From Methylobacterium segetis (GTDB lineage Bacteria > Pseudomonadota > Alphaproteobacteria > Rhizobiales > Beijerinckiaceae), in the NCBI RefSeq assembly GCF_004348265.1, contig NZ_SMNT01000005.1:1-64000 (forward strand): a stretch of DNA of 64,000 nt, in the 5' to 3' direction. Position numbers and translations under genes: made by a program. Positions within the stretch are counted from its first letter, which is position 1. Each line of letters opens with the position of its first letter. The notes beneath the pieces are model-generated. The model saw nothing but the letters and a program-made list of their open reading frames with translations. It had not been told where the DNA came from and did not search any database. Below are positions 47,756-58,224 of the stretch, piece after piece.

Positions 47756-48120
47756 CTGCCTGACGCCCTGATGCAAGTGGCGATCTCTGCCGGATCGTCC
47801 GTTATGCCAAGCAAAATCGCGTCGAACCTCCTCAGGCGACCTTAAGAGTGAGCGTTAAGCGATGGTGGAGATGCCCCTGAAGCTCGGAATGCTCAACGCT
47901 TCCTTGCCCTGATCGGGACAAAGCCGGCGTATCCCATTCTGCGCGGCGCTCCTTGTGACGAATCGGACCGCGACCTAGTTTCGGCTTGCACTCGGCATGA
48001 ACCATGCCGCACCCTTCGCCGGGAGCGTCGCCACGGTGAGCCGGGACGCCGCCGACCCGCCGTCCGCACGACGCCGCCGAGGCCCGTGCGGACAGACAGC
48101 TCCGCCCGATCCGGACTTTC
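47756..48120. other. Intergenic region before cysQ
   Basis: 365 bases without a supported gene. It holds TTAAG repeats nine bases apart near 47843-47860 and a GC-rich leader before the cysQ-like ATG. I see no clear promoter or hairpin. Confidence 0.4.
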
Positions 48121-48945
48121 ATGCCCGACACGATGTCCCCCGAGGCCGCGCAGGCCGTGATGCCGGCCTTGCGGGAGGCGGTCCACGAGGCCGCCTCCCT
48201 CGCCCTGCCGCACTTCCGGCCGGGCGCGCAGACGCGCGCGCGGATCTGGTCGAAGGCGGGCGGCTCGCCCGTGACGGAGGCCGACGTCGCGGTTGATGCC
48301 TTCCTGAAGGTGCGGCTGAGCCAGATCGTGCCGGCCGCCGCGTGGCTCTCGGAGGAGACGCGGGACGATCCCGTCCGACTGAAGGCCGATCTCGTCTGGA
48401 TCGTGGATCCGATCGACGGCACCCGCGCCTTCCTGTCGGGACATCCCGACTGGTCGATCGCGGTGGGTCTGCTCGCGGGTGGGGAGCCGCTCGTCGGCAT
48501 CGTGCACGCGCCCGCCAGCGGCCATTTCTACGAGGCGGTGGCGGGATTCGGCGCCACCCGCGACGCGGCGCCGATCCGGGTCTCGGACCGCGCCATGCTT
48601 CCCGCCGCCCGCGTCACGGGCCCGAAGCCCATGATCGAGCGCCTCGCGCGCGGACTCGCCCGCGAGGGGGTCGAGCCGGACTTCGTCCGGGTCGACCGTG
48701 TGCCCTCCCTCGCGCTCCGGGTCGCCCGGGTCGCGGAAGGCAGCATCGATGTGGGTCTGGTCTCGTCGGACGCGCGGGACTGGGATCTCGCCGCCGCCGA
48801 CCTGATCCTGCGCGAGGCGGGCGGGTCGGTCTGCGACCTCGCCGGCCGGCGCACGATCTACAACCGGGAGAACCCGGTGCACGGCGAACTCGTCGCCGTG
48901 CCGGAAGGGTTGCTCGCGCCGGCGATCGCGGCGCTCACCGCGTGA
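48121..48945 (+). CDS. cysQ: 3'(2'),5'-bisphosphate nucleotidase / inositol monophosphatase family protein
   Basis: IMPase-fold phosphatase of 274 residues. Metal-site motifs are LSEETRDD (Glu near residue 77), WIVDPIDGTRAFLSGHPDWS and DARDWDLAAADLILREAGG. The CysQ branch degrades PAP produced by sulfate assimilation, and several sulfur genes are in this window, which favours CysQ over SuhB. An inositol or histidinol-phosphate role cannot be excluded. Confidence 0.85.
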   Translation: MPDTMSPEAAQAVMPALREAVHEAASLALPHFRPGAQTRARIWSKAGGSPVTEADVAVDAFLKVRLSQIVPAAAWLSEETRDDPVRLKADLVWIVDPIDGTRAFLSGHPDWSIAVGLLAGGEPLVGIVHAPASGHFYEAVAGFGATRDAAPIRVSDRAMLPAARVTGPKPMIERLARGLAREGVEPDFVRVDRVPSLALRVARVAEGSIDVGLVSSDARDWDLAAADLILREAGGSVCDLAGRRTIYNRENPVHGELVAVPEGLLAPAIAALTA

Positions 48946-48951
48946 ACCGCC

Positions 48952-49185
48952 TCAGGCCCGCGCCTCGCGCAGCGAGACGGCGGCGGGTGCGAGGCCGAAG
49001 CGCTCGGCGAGATGCCAGCGCAGTTCGCGAGGGGAATGGTAGTTGTAGGAACGATCGATCACGTGGCTGAAATCGGTGCCGGGCGTGCCGGCATTCGGGG
49101 CCTGGTTCAGGCGAGCCACGCGGAAGGTCGCGGCGTCGGTGACGGGCGACCGGGCGCTTCTGCGCCGGGTGAACTCAAACTGCAT
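48952..49185 (-). CDS. Small hypothetical protein
   Basis: Protein of 77 residues convergent with cysQ. It contains TPGTDFSHVIDRSYNYHSPR and ELRWHLAERFGLAPAAVSLR, suggesting a small globular domain. I do not recognise the family. Its codon pattern fits neighbouring genes. Confidence 0.55.
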   Translation of the reverse strand: MQFEFTRRRSARSPVTDAATFRVARLNQAPNAGTPGTDFSHVIDRSYNYHSPRELRWHLAERFGLAPAAVSLREARA

Positions 49186-49342
49186 GTCGTTTTTTCTTAT
49201 GTCCTGGCGACCGGATATTCGCTCTGCGGCGAAGCCCGGACTCGTTTCTGATTTCGGTTGTTCCGCATCCGGCGCGACCGGACCCGTTGGGAGCGTCGGC
49301 GGCGTCGAAGGCTTTGGGCTTGGCGTTGGAGCCCTTCAGGAA

Positions 49343-49368
49343 CGCCAGCCCGCCGGAGCGGGCTGGCG
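49343..49368 (-). terminator. Hairpin downstream of the cold-shock gene
   Basis: Perfect 11-base stem CGCCAGCCCGC (49343-49353) and GCGGGCTGGCG (49358-49368) with loop CGGA, 20 bases past the cspA-like stop. The T run is weak, so it may stop transcription only partly or stabilise the mRNA. Confidence 0.6.
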
Positions 49369-49387
49369 CTGGACGATCGCTTTCAGA

Positions 49388-49597
49388 TCAGGCCGCCTGA
49401 AGGTTGCCCGCGGCGTCCTTGCCGCTGCGCTTGTCGGTCAGGATCTCGTAGGAGATCTTCTGACCCTCGACGAGATTGCGCATGCCTGCGCGCTCGACTG
49501 CGGAGATGTGAACAAACACATCCTTGCCGCCGTCATCGGGCTGGATGAAGCCATAACCCTTGGTCTCGTTGAACCACTTCACAGTGCCGGTATTCAC
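49388..49597 (-). CDS. cspA: Cold-shock domain protein
   Basis: CspA-family RNA chaperone of 69 residues with the nucleic-acid-binding motifs TGTVKWFNETKGYGFIQPDD (RNP1) and DVFVHISAVERAG (RNP2). The start is GTG at 49597, with GAGG about nine bases upstream, giving the standard length; an upstream extension is not family-like. A long 5' leader is expected for cold-shock regulation, and about 300 bases upstream are free of genes. Confidence 0.92.
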   Translation of the reverse strand: MNTGTVKWFNETKGYGFIQPDDGGKDVFVHISAVERAGMRNLVEGQKISYEILTDKRSGKDAAGNLQAA

Positions 49598-49896
49598 GAA
49601 TAGAACCTCGTATCGTCCATTGGCCGACATCGCGTGCCCACGCGGGGCTCGCGCTGTGACCTCTTCCGTAGTTTGTCGGAGCGGCGGGGCTGGAGACGCA
49701 AGACCTTTAAAGCGCCCGTCTCACCAATAGCCCCCCGAGACCCTATGTAGGCGTTTCATGCGGCCGCAACAAGGCGTCGGCGGCTCGACGATCCGCTTCG
49801 GAGCCGCCGCGACAGGGGTAGCCCGGGTCCGCGACCCTGGGTTTTTCGCGCCGCAGCGTGCATATATGAGTTCGGCTCCAGGCAGTTAGGCGATCC
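49598..49896. promoter_or_regulatory. Divergent region and leader of the cold-shock gene
   Basis: 299 bases between the cold-shock gene and a divergent hypothetical. The part next to cspA probably holds its untranslated leader; an A/T-rich patch GGCGCTTTAAAGGTCTTG lies near 49702-49719. No consensus promoter identified. Confidence 0.4.
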
Positions 49897-50286
49897 ATGG
49901 CGGGTATCTCGGTTTCCCTCGAAGGCGGCAACATCCAGCTCTCGTTCCAGAAGGACGATCAGGCCACCGCCGTCGTGATGGACGCCCGGGCGGCCCGCGC
50001 ACTCGTGCGCGCCGTAGGCCAGCTTCTCACCGCGATCGACGAGACCGACGAGTCGGACCTGCCCGAGGAGATGGGCGAGGAGGAAGTCGCCATGCTCGAC
50101 GTGACCTCCTCCGCCATCGAGGTCGGCACCGACGAGCAGGGCCAAGCCGTTGTCGCCCTCCAGGCCGGCGCCCTGCCCCCGTTCCAGCTGCGCCTGACGG
50201 ACGAAGAGGCCCGCCACGTCGCGACGAGCCTCTCCGAGATCCTCAACGCCCCGCGCGACGTGCGCGCGTCGCATGGCGGCCACTGA
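49897..50286 (+). CDS. Hypothetical acidic protein
   Basis: Protein of 129 residues, acidic, beginning MAGISVSLEGGNIQLSFQKD. It has ATAVVMDARAARALVRAVGQ and a C-terminal PPFQLRLTDEEARHVATSLS segment, suggesting an alpha/beta fold. I do not recognise a named family. It is convergent with the Pro-rich small gene, three bases apart. Confidence 0.65.
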   Translation: MAGISVSLEGGNIQLSFQKDDQATAVVMDARAARALVRAVGQLLTAIDETDESDLPEEMGEEEVAMLDVTSSAIEVGTDEQGQAVVALQAGALPPFQLRLTDEEARHVATSLSEILNAPRDVRASHGGH

Positions 50287-50289
50287 AGC

Positions 50290-50511
50290 CTACAGGCGCA
50301 CGCCCGGGTCGGTGGGATTGCCGGGCAGGTAATCCGGCTCGGAGCCGGGACCGGCCGGATCGTCGATGCCGGGATCGTCGACCGGATAGGGGGTGCGCGG
50401 CCCGGTCGGTCCCGTGTCCGGCAGGTCGTCGGGCTGGGGCGGCGGCGGAAGGTCGCCGGGGATGTTGCCGCCGGGCGTGGGTTCGGGTGTCGGAAGGCCG
50501 GGGTTGGCCAT
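50290..50511 (-). CDS. Small proline-rich protein
   Basis: Protein of 73 residues, about one quarter proline and very acidic. It is almost entirely made of P/G/D turns such as DLPPPPQPDDLPDTGPTGPR, without hydrophobic core or signal peptide. AGGAGG about five bases upstream of the ATG supports real translation. Function unknown; it is likely disordered. Confidence 0.6.
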   Translation of the reverse strand: MANPGLPTPEPTPGGNIPGDLPPPPQPDDLPDTGPTGPRTPYPVDDPGIDDPAGPGSEPDYLPGNPTDPGVRL

Positions 50512-50695
50512 GCGAAGCCTCCTCCATCATGTTGGGGTATACCGGGTCAACGGGGCCGTCTCCCGAGCGGTTCCGCCTCCGTTCCCGCCCGAGGGCGCGC
50601 GATGACCTGCGGCGGCGGGCCAGGCGCGAGAGGCCGGAACATCGGGAGCCAGCCGCGGTTTGCGCCTCCAGTTCCCCAACATGGAGGTATGACCC

Positions 50696-51274
50696 ATGGC
50701 CGACATCAAGCAGGCCAAGATCCTGATTCTCGCCACCGACGGCTTCGAGGAGAGCGAGCTGACGGTGCCGCAGGCCAAGCTCAAGGAGGCGGGCGCAACC
50801 GTCCACGTCGTCGCTCCGCAATCGCGCCAGTCGAAGGATTCGATCCGCGGCTGGGACAAGACCGACTGGGGCAAGAGCGTCCCCGTCGACAAGGACGTGG
50901 AGAGCGTGAACGCGGGTGATTACGACGCCCTCGTCCTGCCGGGCGGCCAGATCAATCCGGACAAGCTGCGGCTCGAGCCGAAGGCACTCGACGTGATCAA
51001 GGGCTTCCTGACCTCAGGCAAGGTCGTGGCCGCCATCTGCCACGCGCCGTGGCTCCTGATCGAGACCGGCGCCGTGAAGGGGCGCCAGCTCACCTCCTTC
51101 GCCTCGATCAAGCGCGACGTGGTGAATGCCGGCGGCACTTGGCAGGACAAGGAGGTCGTGACCGACCACGGCATCATCACGAGCCGCAACCCGGGCGATC
51201 TCGACGCCTTCTGTGCGAAGATCATCGAGGAGGTGCAGGAGGGCAAGCACGAGGCCCGCCAGCTCGCGGCCTGA
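50696..51274 (+). CDS. DJ-1/PfpI family (type 1 glutamine amidotransferase-like) protein
   Basis: Protein of 192 residues of the PfpI/YhbO/DJ-1 group. It begins AKILILATDGFEESELTVPQ and has the nucleophile Cys in VVAAICHAPWLLIETG near residue 119, the acidic residue of the catalytic set in EESE, and the GIITSRNPGDLDAF ending block. Bacterial members are linked to glycation damage repair or stress protection; activity is debated. It fits a stress-response role. Confidence 0.9.
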   Translation: MADIKQAKILILATDGFEESELTVPQAKLKEAGATVHVVAPQSRQSKDSIRGWDKTDWGKSVPVDKDVESVNAGDYDALVLPGGQINPDKLRLEPKALDVIKGFLTSGKVVAAICHAPWLLIETGAVKGRQLTSFASIKRDVVNAGGTWQDKEVVTDHGIITSRNPGDLDAFCAKIIEEVQEGKHEARQLAA

Positions 51275-51378
51275 GACCGGGCGGCCTGCGCCGGGCGCTG
51301 AGGACACGCCGCGTCAGGCGCGCCCACGGATCGCCCCTCCCCTTTGGGTGAGGCGAGGGCGAGAGGGTCCGCCTCTCG

Positions 51379-51669
51379 TCAGCGCTTGGCCACTGCCTTC
51401 TGCACCTTCGGCTTGTCGCCGGTCGTGCTCGCGATCAGCGCCGACAGGTGGTCCTGGTCGAGGCCGCGGCTCACGGGCTCGGCCGGCGGCCGAACCGCGC
51501 CGGAGCGCGCGGGCGCGATCGATCCCGTGGTGACGGGGTCCGGGATCGAGGCGACGGGAGCCGGGCGTGCGGCGGGCTCGCGCTGAACGCGCAGCGCCCA
51601 GTGCGCCGCCGTGGACAAGGCCGCGATCGCCAGGATCGCCTTGATGCCGCCGGAGAGGAGGCGCCGCAT
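51379..51669 (-). CDS. Small exported or membrane-anchored hypothetical protein
   Basis: Protein of 96 residues beginning MRRLLSGGIKAILAIAALST, a signal peptide or anchor helix, followed by a Pro/Ala/Arg-rich disordered stretch. The ending DHLSALIASTTGDKPKVQKA looks structured. No family recognised. It is convergent with the PfpI-like gene. Confidence 0.5.
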   Translation of the reverse strand: MRRLLSGGIKAILAIAALSTAAHWALRVQREPAARPAPVASIPDPVTTGSIAPARSGAVRPPAEPVSRGLDQDHLSALIASTTGDKPKVQKAVAKR

Positions 51670-52140
51670 GATGGGTAACCTGAGGATACGCGGTGGAACG
51701 CGGCCGGTTTCACGGCCGGTTCCAGCTTCGCTCAGGAGCGTGAACGAAGCCGCAAGGCGCGCCGGCCTCGGCGGTCCCGGAATGGCGCAGGCAGCCGTGT
51801 GGATAGGCAGGTGGGCCATGCGCCAAGGTCCGCGGTTCCTGTTCCCCGCGCTCCCGACACCCCTGCAGCTACTCGGCCCACTGAGCCTCACAGGAGGGGC
51901 GCAGAGAACTGGTCCGCGCCGTCCCGTCACTGCCGGCCCCGCCACCATGCAGGCCCGAGAGGGCTCGCGAAACCGTCGGACGCATCGGTTGCTGGGGAGT
52001 GCCGATGTAGGGGGTGGCATCGAGCCGGGCAACCGCGGATCGACGATTCGGCCACGCTGTGACGATCCGCCGGCCCGCCGCACGAAAAAGGCGCCCGGTG
52101 CGAGGCACCGGACGCCCGATCGCGTCGGCCGGGGCCGGGC
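51670..52140. other. Intergenic region upstream of a small gene and downstream of the aspartate aminotransferase
   Basis: 471 bases with no supported gene; open frames here are short shadows of GC-rich sequence. It contains the aminotransferase terminator at 52085-52116 and otherwise nothing I can interpret. Confidence 0.5.
52085..52116 (-). terminator. Intrinsic terminator of the aspartate aminotransferase gene
   Basis: Arms GCACCGGACGCC (52105-52116) and GGCGCCCGGTGC (52090-52101) form a 12-pair stem with one G-U on the minus strand, three-base loop, then five T (52089-52085). It starts 25 bases after the gene's stop. Confidence 0.85.
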
Positions 52141-53457
<1,317 letters not shown>

Positions 53458-53543
53458 TCATGCTTGGCCGGAATGGCGGGATCGACCGGGGCGGCCCCTG
53501 CGTGGGGCTCGCAGGAAGGCCCGTCCCTCCCCATCTGGCGGGC

Positions 53544-54563
53544 ATGATCGCGATCTCCGTCCTCGACCTCTCATTCGTGATCGCTGGCGCGAGCCCGGCG
53601 CAGGCGCTCCAGGACTCGATCGCCCTCGCCCGCCACGTCGACGGGCTCGGATTCACCCGTTTCTGGCTTGCCGAGCACCACGCCCTGCCCTCGGTCGCCA
53701 GCCCTGCGCCCGAGATCATGATCGGTCAGATCGCCGCCGCGACCCGGCACCTGCGCGTCGGCTCCGGCGGCATCATGCTGCCGAACCACCCGCCGCTGAT
53801 GGTGGCGGAGCGCTTCAAGATGCTCGAGGCGCTGTTCCCCGGCCGCATCGACCTCGGTCTCGGGCGGGCCCCCGGCACCGACGGCATCACCGCGCAGGCG
53901 CTGCGGCGGCGCGAGGTCCCGCGCGGGGGCGACGACTTCCTCGACCGGCTGCAGGAGTTGCTGCTCTGGGAGACGGGTGGCTTTCCCGAGGGTCATCCGT
54001 TTCGCCAGGTGGAAGTGATGCCCTCCGGCGTGCCGCTGCCGCCGCTCTTCCTGCTCGGCTCCTCGGATTACAGCGCCCATCTCGCCGGCCAGGTCGGCAC
54101 CGGCTTCGCCTTCGCGCAGCATTTCGCGGCCTTCGAGTCCGAGGCCGCCATGCTGGCCTATCGGCGCGGCTTCCGCCCCTCCCCCTGGCGGGAACGGCCC
54201 CACGCCATCCTCGCCGTCGCGGCTGTCTGCGCGCCCACGGACGCGGAGGCGGAGCAACTCGCCCGCAGCGCCGAACTCGCGACGCTCCGGCGCGAGCGGG
54301 GCGAGTATCTGCCTCTGCCGAGCCTGGAGGAGGCGCAGGCCCATCCCTACACGCAGGCCGAGCGCATCCGCCTGGAGCGGGGGCGCGCCCGGCTGCATGT
54401 CGGCTCACCCGAAACCCTGCGGGCTCGCCTCGGCGCGCTGGCAGACGCGACCCAGGCCGACGAGATCATGGTGTTCTCGGCAATCCACGATCAGACGGCG
54501 CGGCGCCGATCCTACACCCTTCTCGCCGAGGCATTCGGCCTCGGCGCAGGGGCGGCCGCCTGA
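53544..54563 (+). CDS. Luciferase-like monooxygenase (LLM class) flavoprotein
   Basis: Protein of 339 residues of the TIGR03558-type LLM group. It begins ISVLDLSFVIAGASPAQALQ, with HVDGLGFTRFWLAEHHALPS, GIMLPNHPPLMVAERFKMLE and GRIDLGLGRAPGTDG. It likely uses reduced flavin from a partner reductase; the substrate is unknown. The ATG at 53544 is preferred to earlier frames that add low-complexity residues. It is convergent with the GCG_CRPN-like gene. Confidence 0.88.
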   Translation: MIAISVLDLSFVIAGASPAQALQDSIALARHVDGLGFTRFWLAEHHALPSVASPAPEIMIGQIAAATRHLRVGSGGIMLPNHPPLMVAERFKMLEALFPGRIDLGLGRAPGTDGITAQALRRREVPRGGDDFLDRLQELLLWETGGFPEGHPFRQVEVMPSGVPLPPLFLLGSSDYSAHLAGQVGTGFAFAQHFAAFESEAAMLAYRRGFRPSPWRERPHAILAVAAVCAPTDAEAEQLARSAELATLRRERGEYLPLPSLEEAQAHPYTQAERIRLERGRARLHVGSPETLRARLGALADATQADEIMVFSAIHDQTARRRSYTLLAEAFGLGAGAAA

Positions 54564-54569
54564 GATGGC

Positions 54570-54866
54570 TCACCAGCGGCAGACGCGCCGCGGACCGAAC
54601 GGCGTCGGGCGGAGAAAGCAGCGTCGCCCATAGAAGGGACGCGGACGGTAGTAGCGGCCCGCGCCCGCAAACGGGCGGCAGCGGCCGTAGGCGCCACGGC
54701 CCCAGCCGGGGCCGCAGCCCTGCGCGACCTGCTCGACGAGCGGCGCCGTGCCGGCCAGACCCCGTGCCGTATCGACGCCGAGCGGCGCCGCCTGCGCCGA
54801 CGAGACGGCTCCGAGACCACCGAGGGCGAGCACGGCTCCGAGAACCGGCATCCAGCGTTTCGACAT
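54570..54866 (-). CDS. Exported Cys/Arg/Pro-rich small protein (GCG_CRPN-like)
   Basis: Protein of 98 residues with a signal peptide (MSKRWMPVLGAVLALGGLGA, cleavage near AQA at 26). The mature part has QGCGPGWGRGAYGRCRP, the GCG prefix and CRP/N element of the GCG_CRPN domain, then an Arg/Tyr/Phe-rich tail with two more Cys. AAGGAGG eight bases upstream strongly supports the ATG at 54866. Function unknown. Confidence 0.78.
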   Translation of the reverse strand: MSKRWMPVLGAVLALGGLGAVSSAQAAPLGVDTARGLAGTAPLVEQVAQGCGPGWGRGAYGRCRPFAGAGRYYRPRPFYGRRCFLRPTPFGPRRVCRW

Positions 54867-55119
54867 GGCGATATCCTCCTTCGGGCATGCCGACCGCACC
54901 GATCGCGCGGCCGCAGAACCATCTAGAGGTGCCGAGCCTTGCCGAGGCCTGTGCGCAGCATGACGGTTTAGACAGGTTTCAGGCCGAACCCGAACGGTGA
55001 GCCCGCGCCCCGCGAGCCCCGAAACGCCCGATACATCAGAGACCTATTCGTCCGCACAGGTTAATGCGGACCGCTGGCTATCCCCGCTAGATGTCACTGA
55101 TACGTGATTGGGAGTTGCC

Positions 55120-55398
55120 ATGCCCCGTTACTTCATCGATGCCGCCGTCGGGTCTCGCGGCCACCGCGACACCGAGGGCTTGATCGCTCACGACGATCTG
55201 AGTGCACACGAGATCGCCCTCGCGACCCTCCATGATCTGGCGCGCATTGCGACGGCCGAGGGACGGGAGGTGCCGCTCAGCGCCATCGTCCGCAACGAGG
55301 AGAACGAACGGCTGTGCACCGTCTCGATGACGATCCGCACGGACTGGTGCCCACAGCGTGACCGGCCTCTCGCGAGGATCCTGGAAGACGTCGCCTAA
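55120..55398 (+). CDS. DUF6894-like small protein
   Basis: Protein of 92 residues beginning MPRYFIDAAVGSRGHRDTEG, the typical opening of a common rhizobial/Methylobacterium family (DUF6894). It continues with LATLHDLARIATAEGREVPL and a short C-terminal strand region. GGAG at 55111-55114 supports the ATG at 55120. Its end overlaps the convergent neighbour by four bases. No known function. Confidence 0.72.
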   Translation: MPRYFIDAAVGSRGHRDTEGLIAHDDLSAHEIALATLHDLARIATAEGREVPLSAIVRNEENERLCTVSMTIRTDWCPQRDRPLARILEDVA

Positions 55399-55796
55399 CG
55401 CATCGGGGGCGGGAACCAGCGCTGCACCGCCTCCGCCGTGTCGGTCGGCCGCGTGTTGAAGCAGAGTTTCGCCTGCGGCGCATGGACATGGACGACGTTG
55501 ATCAGCTTCTCGAACAATGCGGTGTTCTCCGCGATCAGGCGGAGGCCCGCCCCGATCACCACCGCGTCGAAGAGCCGGCGGCGCAGGAGTTCCCGGACCA
55601 CGGATTCGGCCGTCTGCCCGAAATCGACGAGGCAGATTTCGGGCGCGTAGCCGAGTTCCCTGAGACGGGCCGCATCCGCATCGAGACCCGCCCTGACCTT
55701 GCCCGCGTCGAGGCCGGGATAGGCGCTGTAGGCGGGTGCTGAGAAGTCGATCAGATCGGGATCAAGGCCGATCAGGACGACGCTGACGGGAGCCAT
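55395..55796 (-). CDS. Hypothetical protein with Rossmann-like pattern
   Basis: Protein of 133 residues. Alternating strands and helices (VSVVLIGLDPDLIDF, YAPEICLVDFGQTAESVVRE, LFDAVVIGAGLRLI) suggest an alpha/beta fold. The ending HAPQAKLCFNTRPTDTAEAV is a conserved-looking block I have seen in uncharacterised proteins. No function assigned. Confidence 0.68.
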   Translation of the reverse strand: MAPVSVVLIGLDPDLIDFSAPAYSAYPGLDAGKVRAGLDADAARLRELGYAPEICLVDFGQTAESVVRELLRRRLFDAVVIGAGLRLIAENTALFEKLINVVHVHAPQAKLCFNTRPTDTAEAVQRWFPPPMR

Positions 55797-55891
55797 GGCA
55801 GCCTCCGGACCGCAAACGCGGCGACGATCGCCGCGCCGGTCGAGGATAGCCCTGGCCCGAGGCCGGGGCCACCGGCCCCGAGACGCTGGCC

Positions 55892-57283
55892 TCAGCCGCC
55901 GAACAGGCGGCGGAGGGTTGCCAGGAAGCCGCGGGGCTCCGTCGTCTCGCTGGCCGGCGCGGAGGCGCTGCCACCGTGCGAGCGCGGTGCCTGAACGAGC
56001 CCGAGGGCCGCCGTGTCGGTGCTCTCGCGATCGATCAGGATCAGGCTGCCCGTGTCGCGGTTCTCGACGTAGGGGTCGAAGGCAACTGCGCGGTCGAGCG
56101 TCAGGGTCACGTCGGCGATGTCGTTGGCCGCGAGCCGCTCGGCCGGGCCTGGGCGCCCCGTCTCCGGATCGATGCGGGTGCGGATCGCGCTCACCGTGGC
56201 GTTCACGGTCACCGTGCCGATCTTGGCGAGGAGCGTCGATCCGGGTCGGAGCTCCGTCTCGGCCGCCCAGAACAGGCGGGTATCGAGAGTGTCGGAGACC
56301 TGGAGCGGCGCATTCGCCGCCGCGATGACGGCCCCGCGGGAGGCGTCCACCTCGTCCGAGAGGACCAGCGTCACCGACTGGCCCTCAACCGCTTCCGCAA
56401 GGTCTCCGTCGGCCGTGGCGATGCGAGCGATCGTGGTGGAACGGCCAGAGGGCGCGACGGTGACGCGGTCGCCGGGGCGCACACGCCCGCTGGCGACCAG
56501 CCCCGAGAAGCCGCGGAACTCGGAGTTCGGGCGGTTCACCCACTGCACGGCCATGCGGAACGGGGCGGCCTGCGCCTCCTCGTGCACCGGCACCTCTTCC
56601 AGATACTGAAGGAGCGGCCCGCCGGTGTACCAAGCGGCGGCGGTGCCCGGCAGCACGACGTTGTCGCCGTTCTTGGCCGAGAGCGGGATCGCGCGGACCT
56701 CCGCGAAGCCGAAGGTCGCCGTGAAGGCGTTGAAGCCCGCGAGGATCGCCTCGAACTTGTCCTGCGACCAGCCGACGAGATCCATCTTGTTGACGGCGAG
56801 CACGACCCGCCTGATGCCGAGCATCGAGACGAGGAGCGCGTGGCGCCGCGTCTGGCGGGTGAGGCCCTGGCGGGCATCGACGAGGATCACGGCCACGTCC
56901 GCCGTCGAGGCGCCGGTGGCCATGTTGCGGGTGTACTGCTCGTGGCCGGGCGTGTCGGCGACGATGAAGGAGCGCTTGTCGGTCGAGAAGAAGCGATAGG
57001 CGACGTCGATCGTGATGCCCTGCTCGCGCTCGGCCTGGAGGCCGTCCACGAGGAGCGCGAGATCGACCTCGGCGCCCTGCGTGCCGTGCTTGCGCGAATC
57101 CCGCTGAAGGGCGGTGATCTGGTCGTCGAAGATCTGCTTGGTGTCGTGCAGGAGGCGCCCGATCAGGGTCGACTTGCCGTCGTCGACCGAGCCGCAGGCG
57201 ATGAAGCGCAGGACTTCCTTGCTCTGGTGCGCGGTGAGAAACGCCTCGTAGCCGAACGCCTCGGGCGACTGATGGATCGTCAT
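55892..57283 (-). CDS. cysN: Sulfate adenylyltransferase subunit 1 (GTPase)
   Basis: EF-Tu-like GTPase subunit of 463 residues that drives APS formation with CysD. G motifs are GSVDDGKST at residues 31-39, DTPGHEQYTRNM, NKMDLVGW and SAKNGDNV. It ends after the beta-barrel domains with a Gly/Pro/Ser-rich tail and has no fused APS-kinase domain. Its ATG overlaps the CysD stop by one base (TGATG). Third gene of cysH-cysD-cysN. Confidence 0.95.
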   Translation of the reverse strand: MTIHQSPEAFGYEAFLTAHQSKEVLRFIACGSVDDGKSTLIGRLLHDTKQIFDDQITALQRDSRKHGTQGAEVDLALLVDGLQAEREQGITIDVAYRFFSTDKRSFIVADTPGHEQYTRNMATGASTADVAVILVDARQGLTRQTRRHALLVSMLGIRRVVLAVNKMDLVGWSQDKFEAILAGFNAFTATFGFAEVRAIPLSAKNGDNVVLPGTAAAWYTGGPLLQYLEEVPVHEEAQAAPFRMAVQWVNRPNSEFRGFSGLVASGRVRPGDRVTVAPSGRSTTIARIATADGDLAEAVEGQSVTLVLSDEVDASRGAVIAAANAPLQVSDTLDTRLFWAAETELRPGSTLLAKIGTVTVNATVSAIRTRIDPETGRPGPAERLAANDIADVTLTLDRAVAFDPYVENRDTGSLILIDRESTDTAALGLVQAPRSHGGSASAPASETTEPRGFLATLRRLFGG

Positions 57284-58224
57284 CAGAAATAGCCCTCCTG
57301 CTTCTTACGCTCCATGGCGCCGGCGCCGTCCTTGTCGATCACCCGGCCCTGCCGCTCGGACGTGCGGGCGGCGAGCGTCTCGCCGATGATCTCGGGCAGG
57401 GTCGCGGCGGGGCTCTCGAAAGCGCCGGTGAGCGGATAATCGCCGAGCGTCCTGAAGCGCACCTGGAGATGGCGCGGGGTCTCGCCGGGCTCGAGGGGCA
57501 GGCGCTCGTCATCCACCATGATGAGCTGTCCCTCCCGCTCGACGACAGGGCGCTCCTTGGCGAAGTAGAGCGGGACGATCGGGATCTGCTCCTGCTCGAT
57601 GTAGAGCCAGATATCGAGCTCGGTCCAGTTCGAGAGCGGGAAGACGCGCAGGGATTCGCCGCGCTTCTTCTTCAGGTTGTAGAGGTGCCAGGGCTCCGCG
57701 CGCTGGCGCTTCGGGTCCCAGCGGTGCTGAGGCGTCCGCAGCGAGACGATGCGCTCCTTGGCGCGGGACGCCTCCTCGTCGCGGCGGGCGCCGCCGAAGG
57801 CCGCGTCGAACTTGTGCTTGTCGAGCGCCTGACGCAGGGCCTGCGTCTTCATCACGTCGGTGTGCACCTCGGAGCCGTGGCTGATCGGGCCGATGCCCTT
57901 GGCGAGGCCCTCCTGGTTCGTGTGCACGATCAGCTCGGCGCCGATCTCCGCGGCGCGCCGGTCCCGGAAGGCGATCATCTCGCGGAATTTCCAGGTCGTG
58001 TCGATGTGCATCAAGGGGAACGGCAGGCGCCCCGGCGCGAAGGCCTTCAGCGCCAGATGCAGCAGGACCGAGGAATCCTTGCCGATCGAGTAGAGCATCA
58101 CCGGGTTCTCGGTCTCGGCGACCGTCTCCCGCATGATGTGGATGCTCTCGGCCTCCAGGCGCTGGAGGTGGGTCAGGCGACCGGGTCCGAGCCGTGCGGC
58201 CGTGGTCGCGGGGGCGGCGCTCAT
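57283..58224 (-). CDS. cysD: Sulfate adenylyltransferase subunit 2
   Basis: PP-loop ATP sulfurylase subunit of 313 residues that makes APS from ATP and sulfate. The PP-loop motif is [20 protein letters not shown]; others are [37 protein letters not shown] and RKKQEGYF at the C-terminus. Its ATG overlaps the cysH stop. CysD and CysN form the heterodimeric enzyme. Confidence 0.96.
   Translation of the reverse strand: MSAAPATTAARLGPGRLTHLQRLEAESIHIMRETVAETENPVMLYSIGKDSSVLLHLALKAFAPGRLPFPLMHIDTTWKFREMIAFRDRRAAEIGAELIVHTNQEGLAKGIGPISHGSEVHTDVMKTQALRQALDKHKFDAAFGGARRDEEASRAKERIVSLRTPQHRWDPKRQRAEPWHLYNLKKKRGESLRVFPLSNWTELDIWLYIEQEQIPIVPLYFAKERPVVEREGQLIMVDDERLPLEPGETPRHLQVRFRTLGDYPLTGAFESPAATLPEIIGETLAARTSERQGRVIDKDGAGAMERKKQEGYF

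Noticed and set aside
54887-55000. A 37-residue plus-strand frame beginning MPTAPIARPQNHLE
   Set aside because: No Shine-Dalgarno sequence and it overlaps the leader of the opposite-strand GCG_CRPN-like gene.
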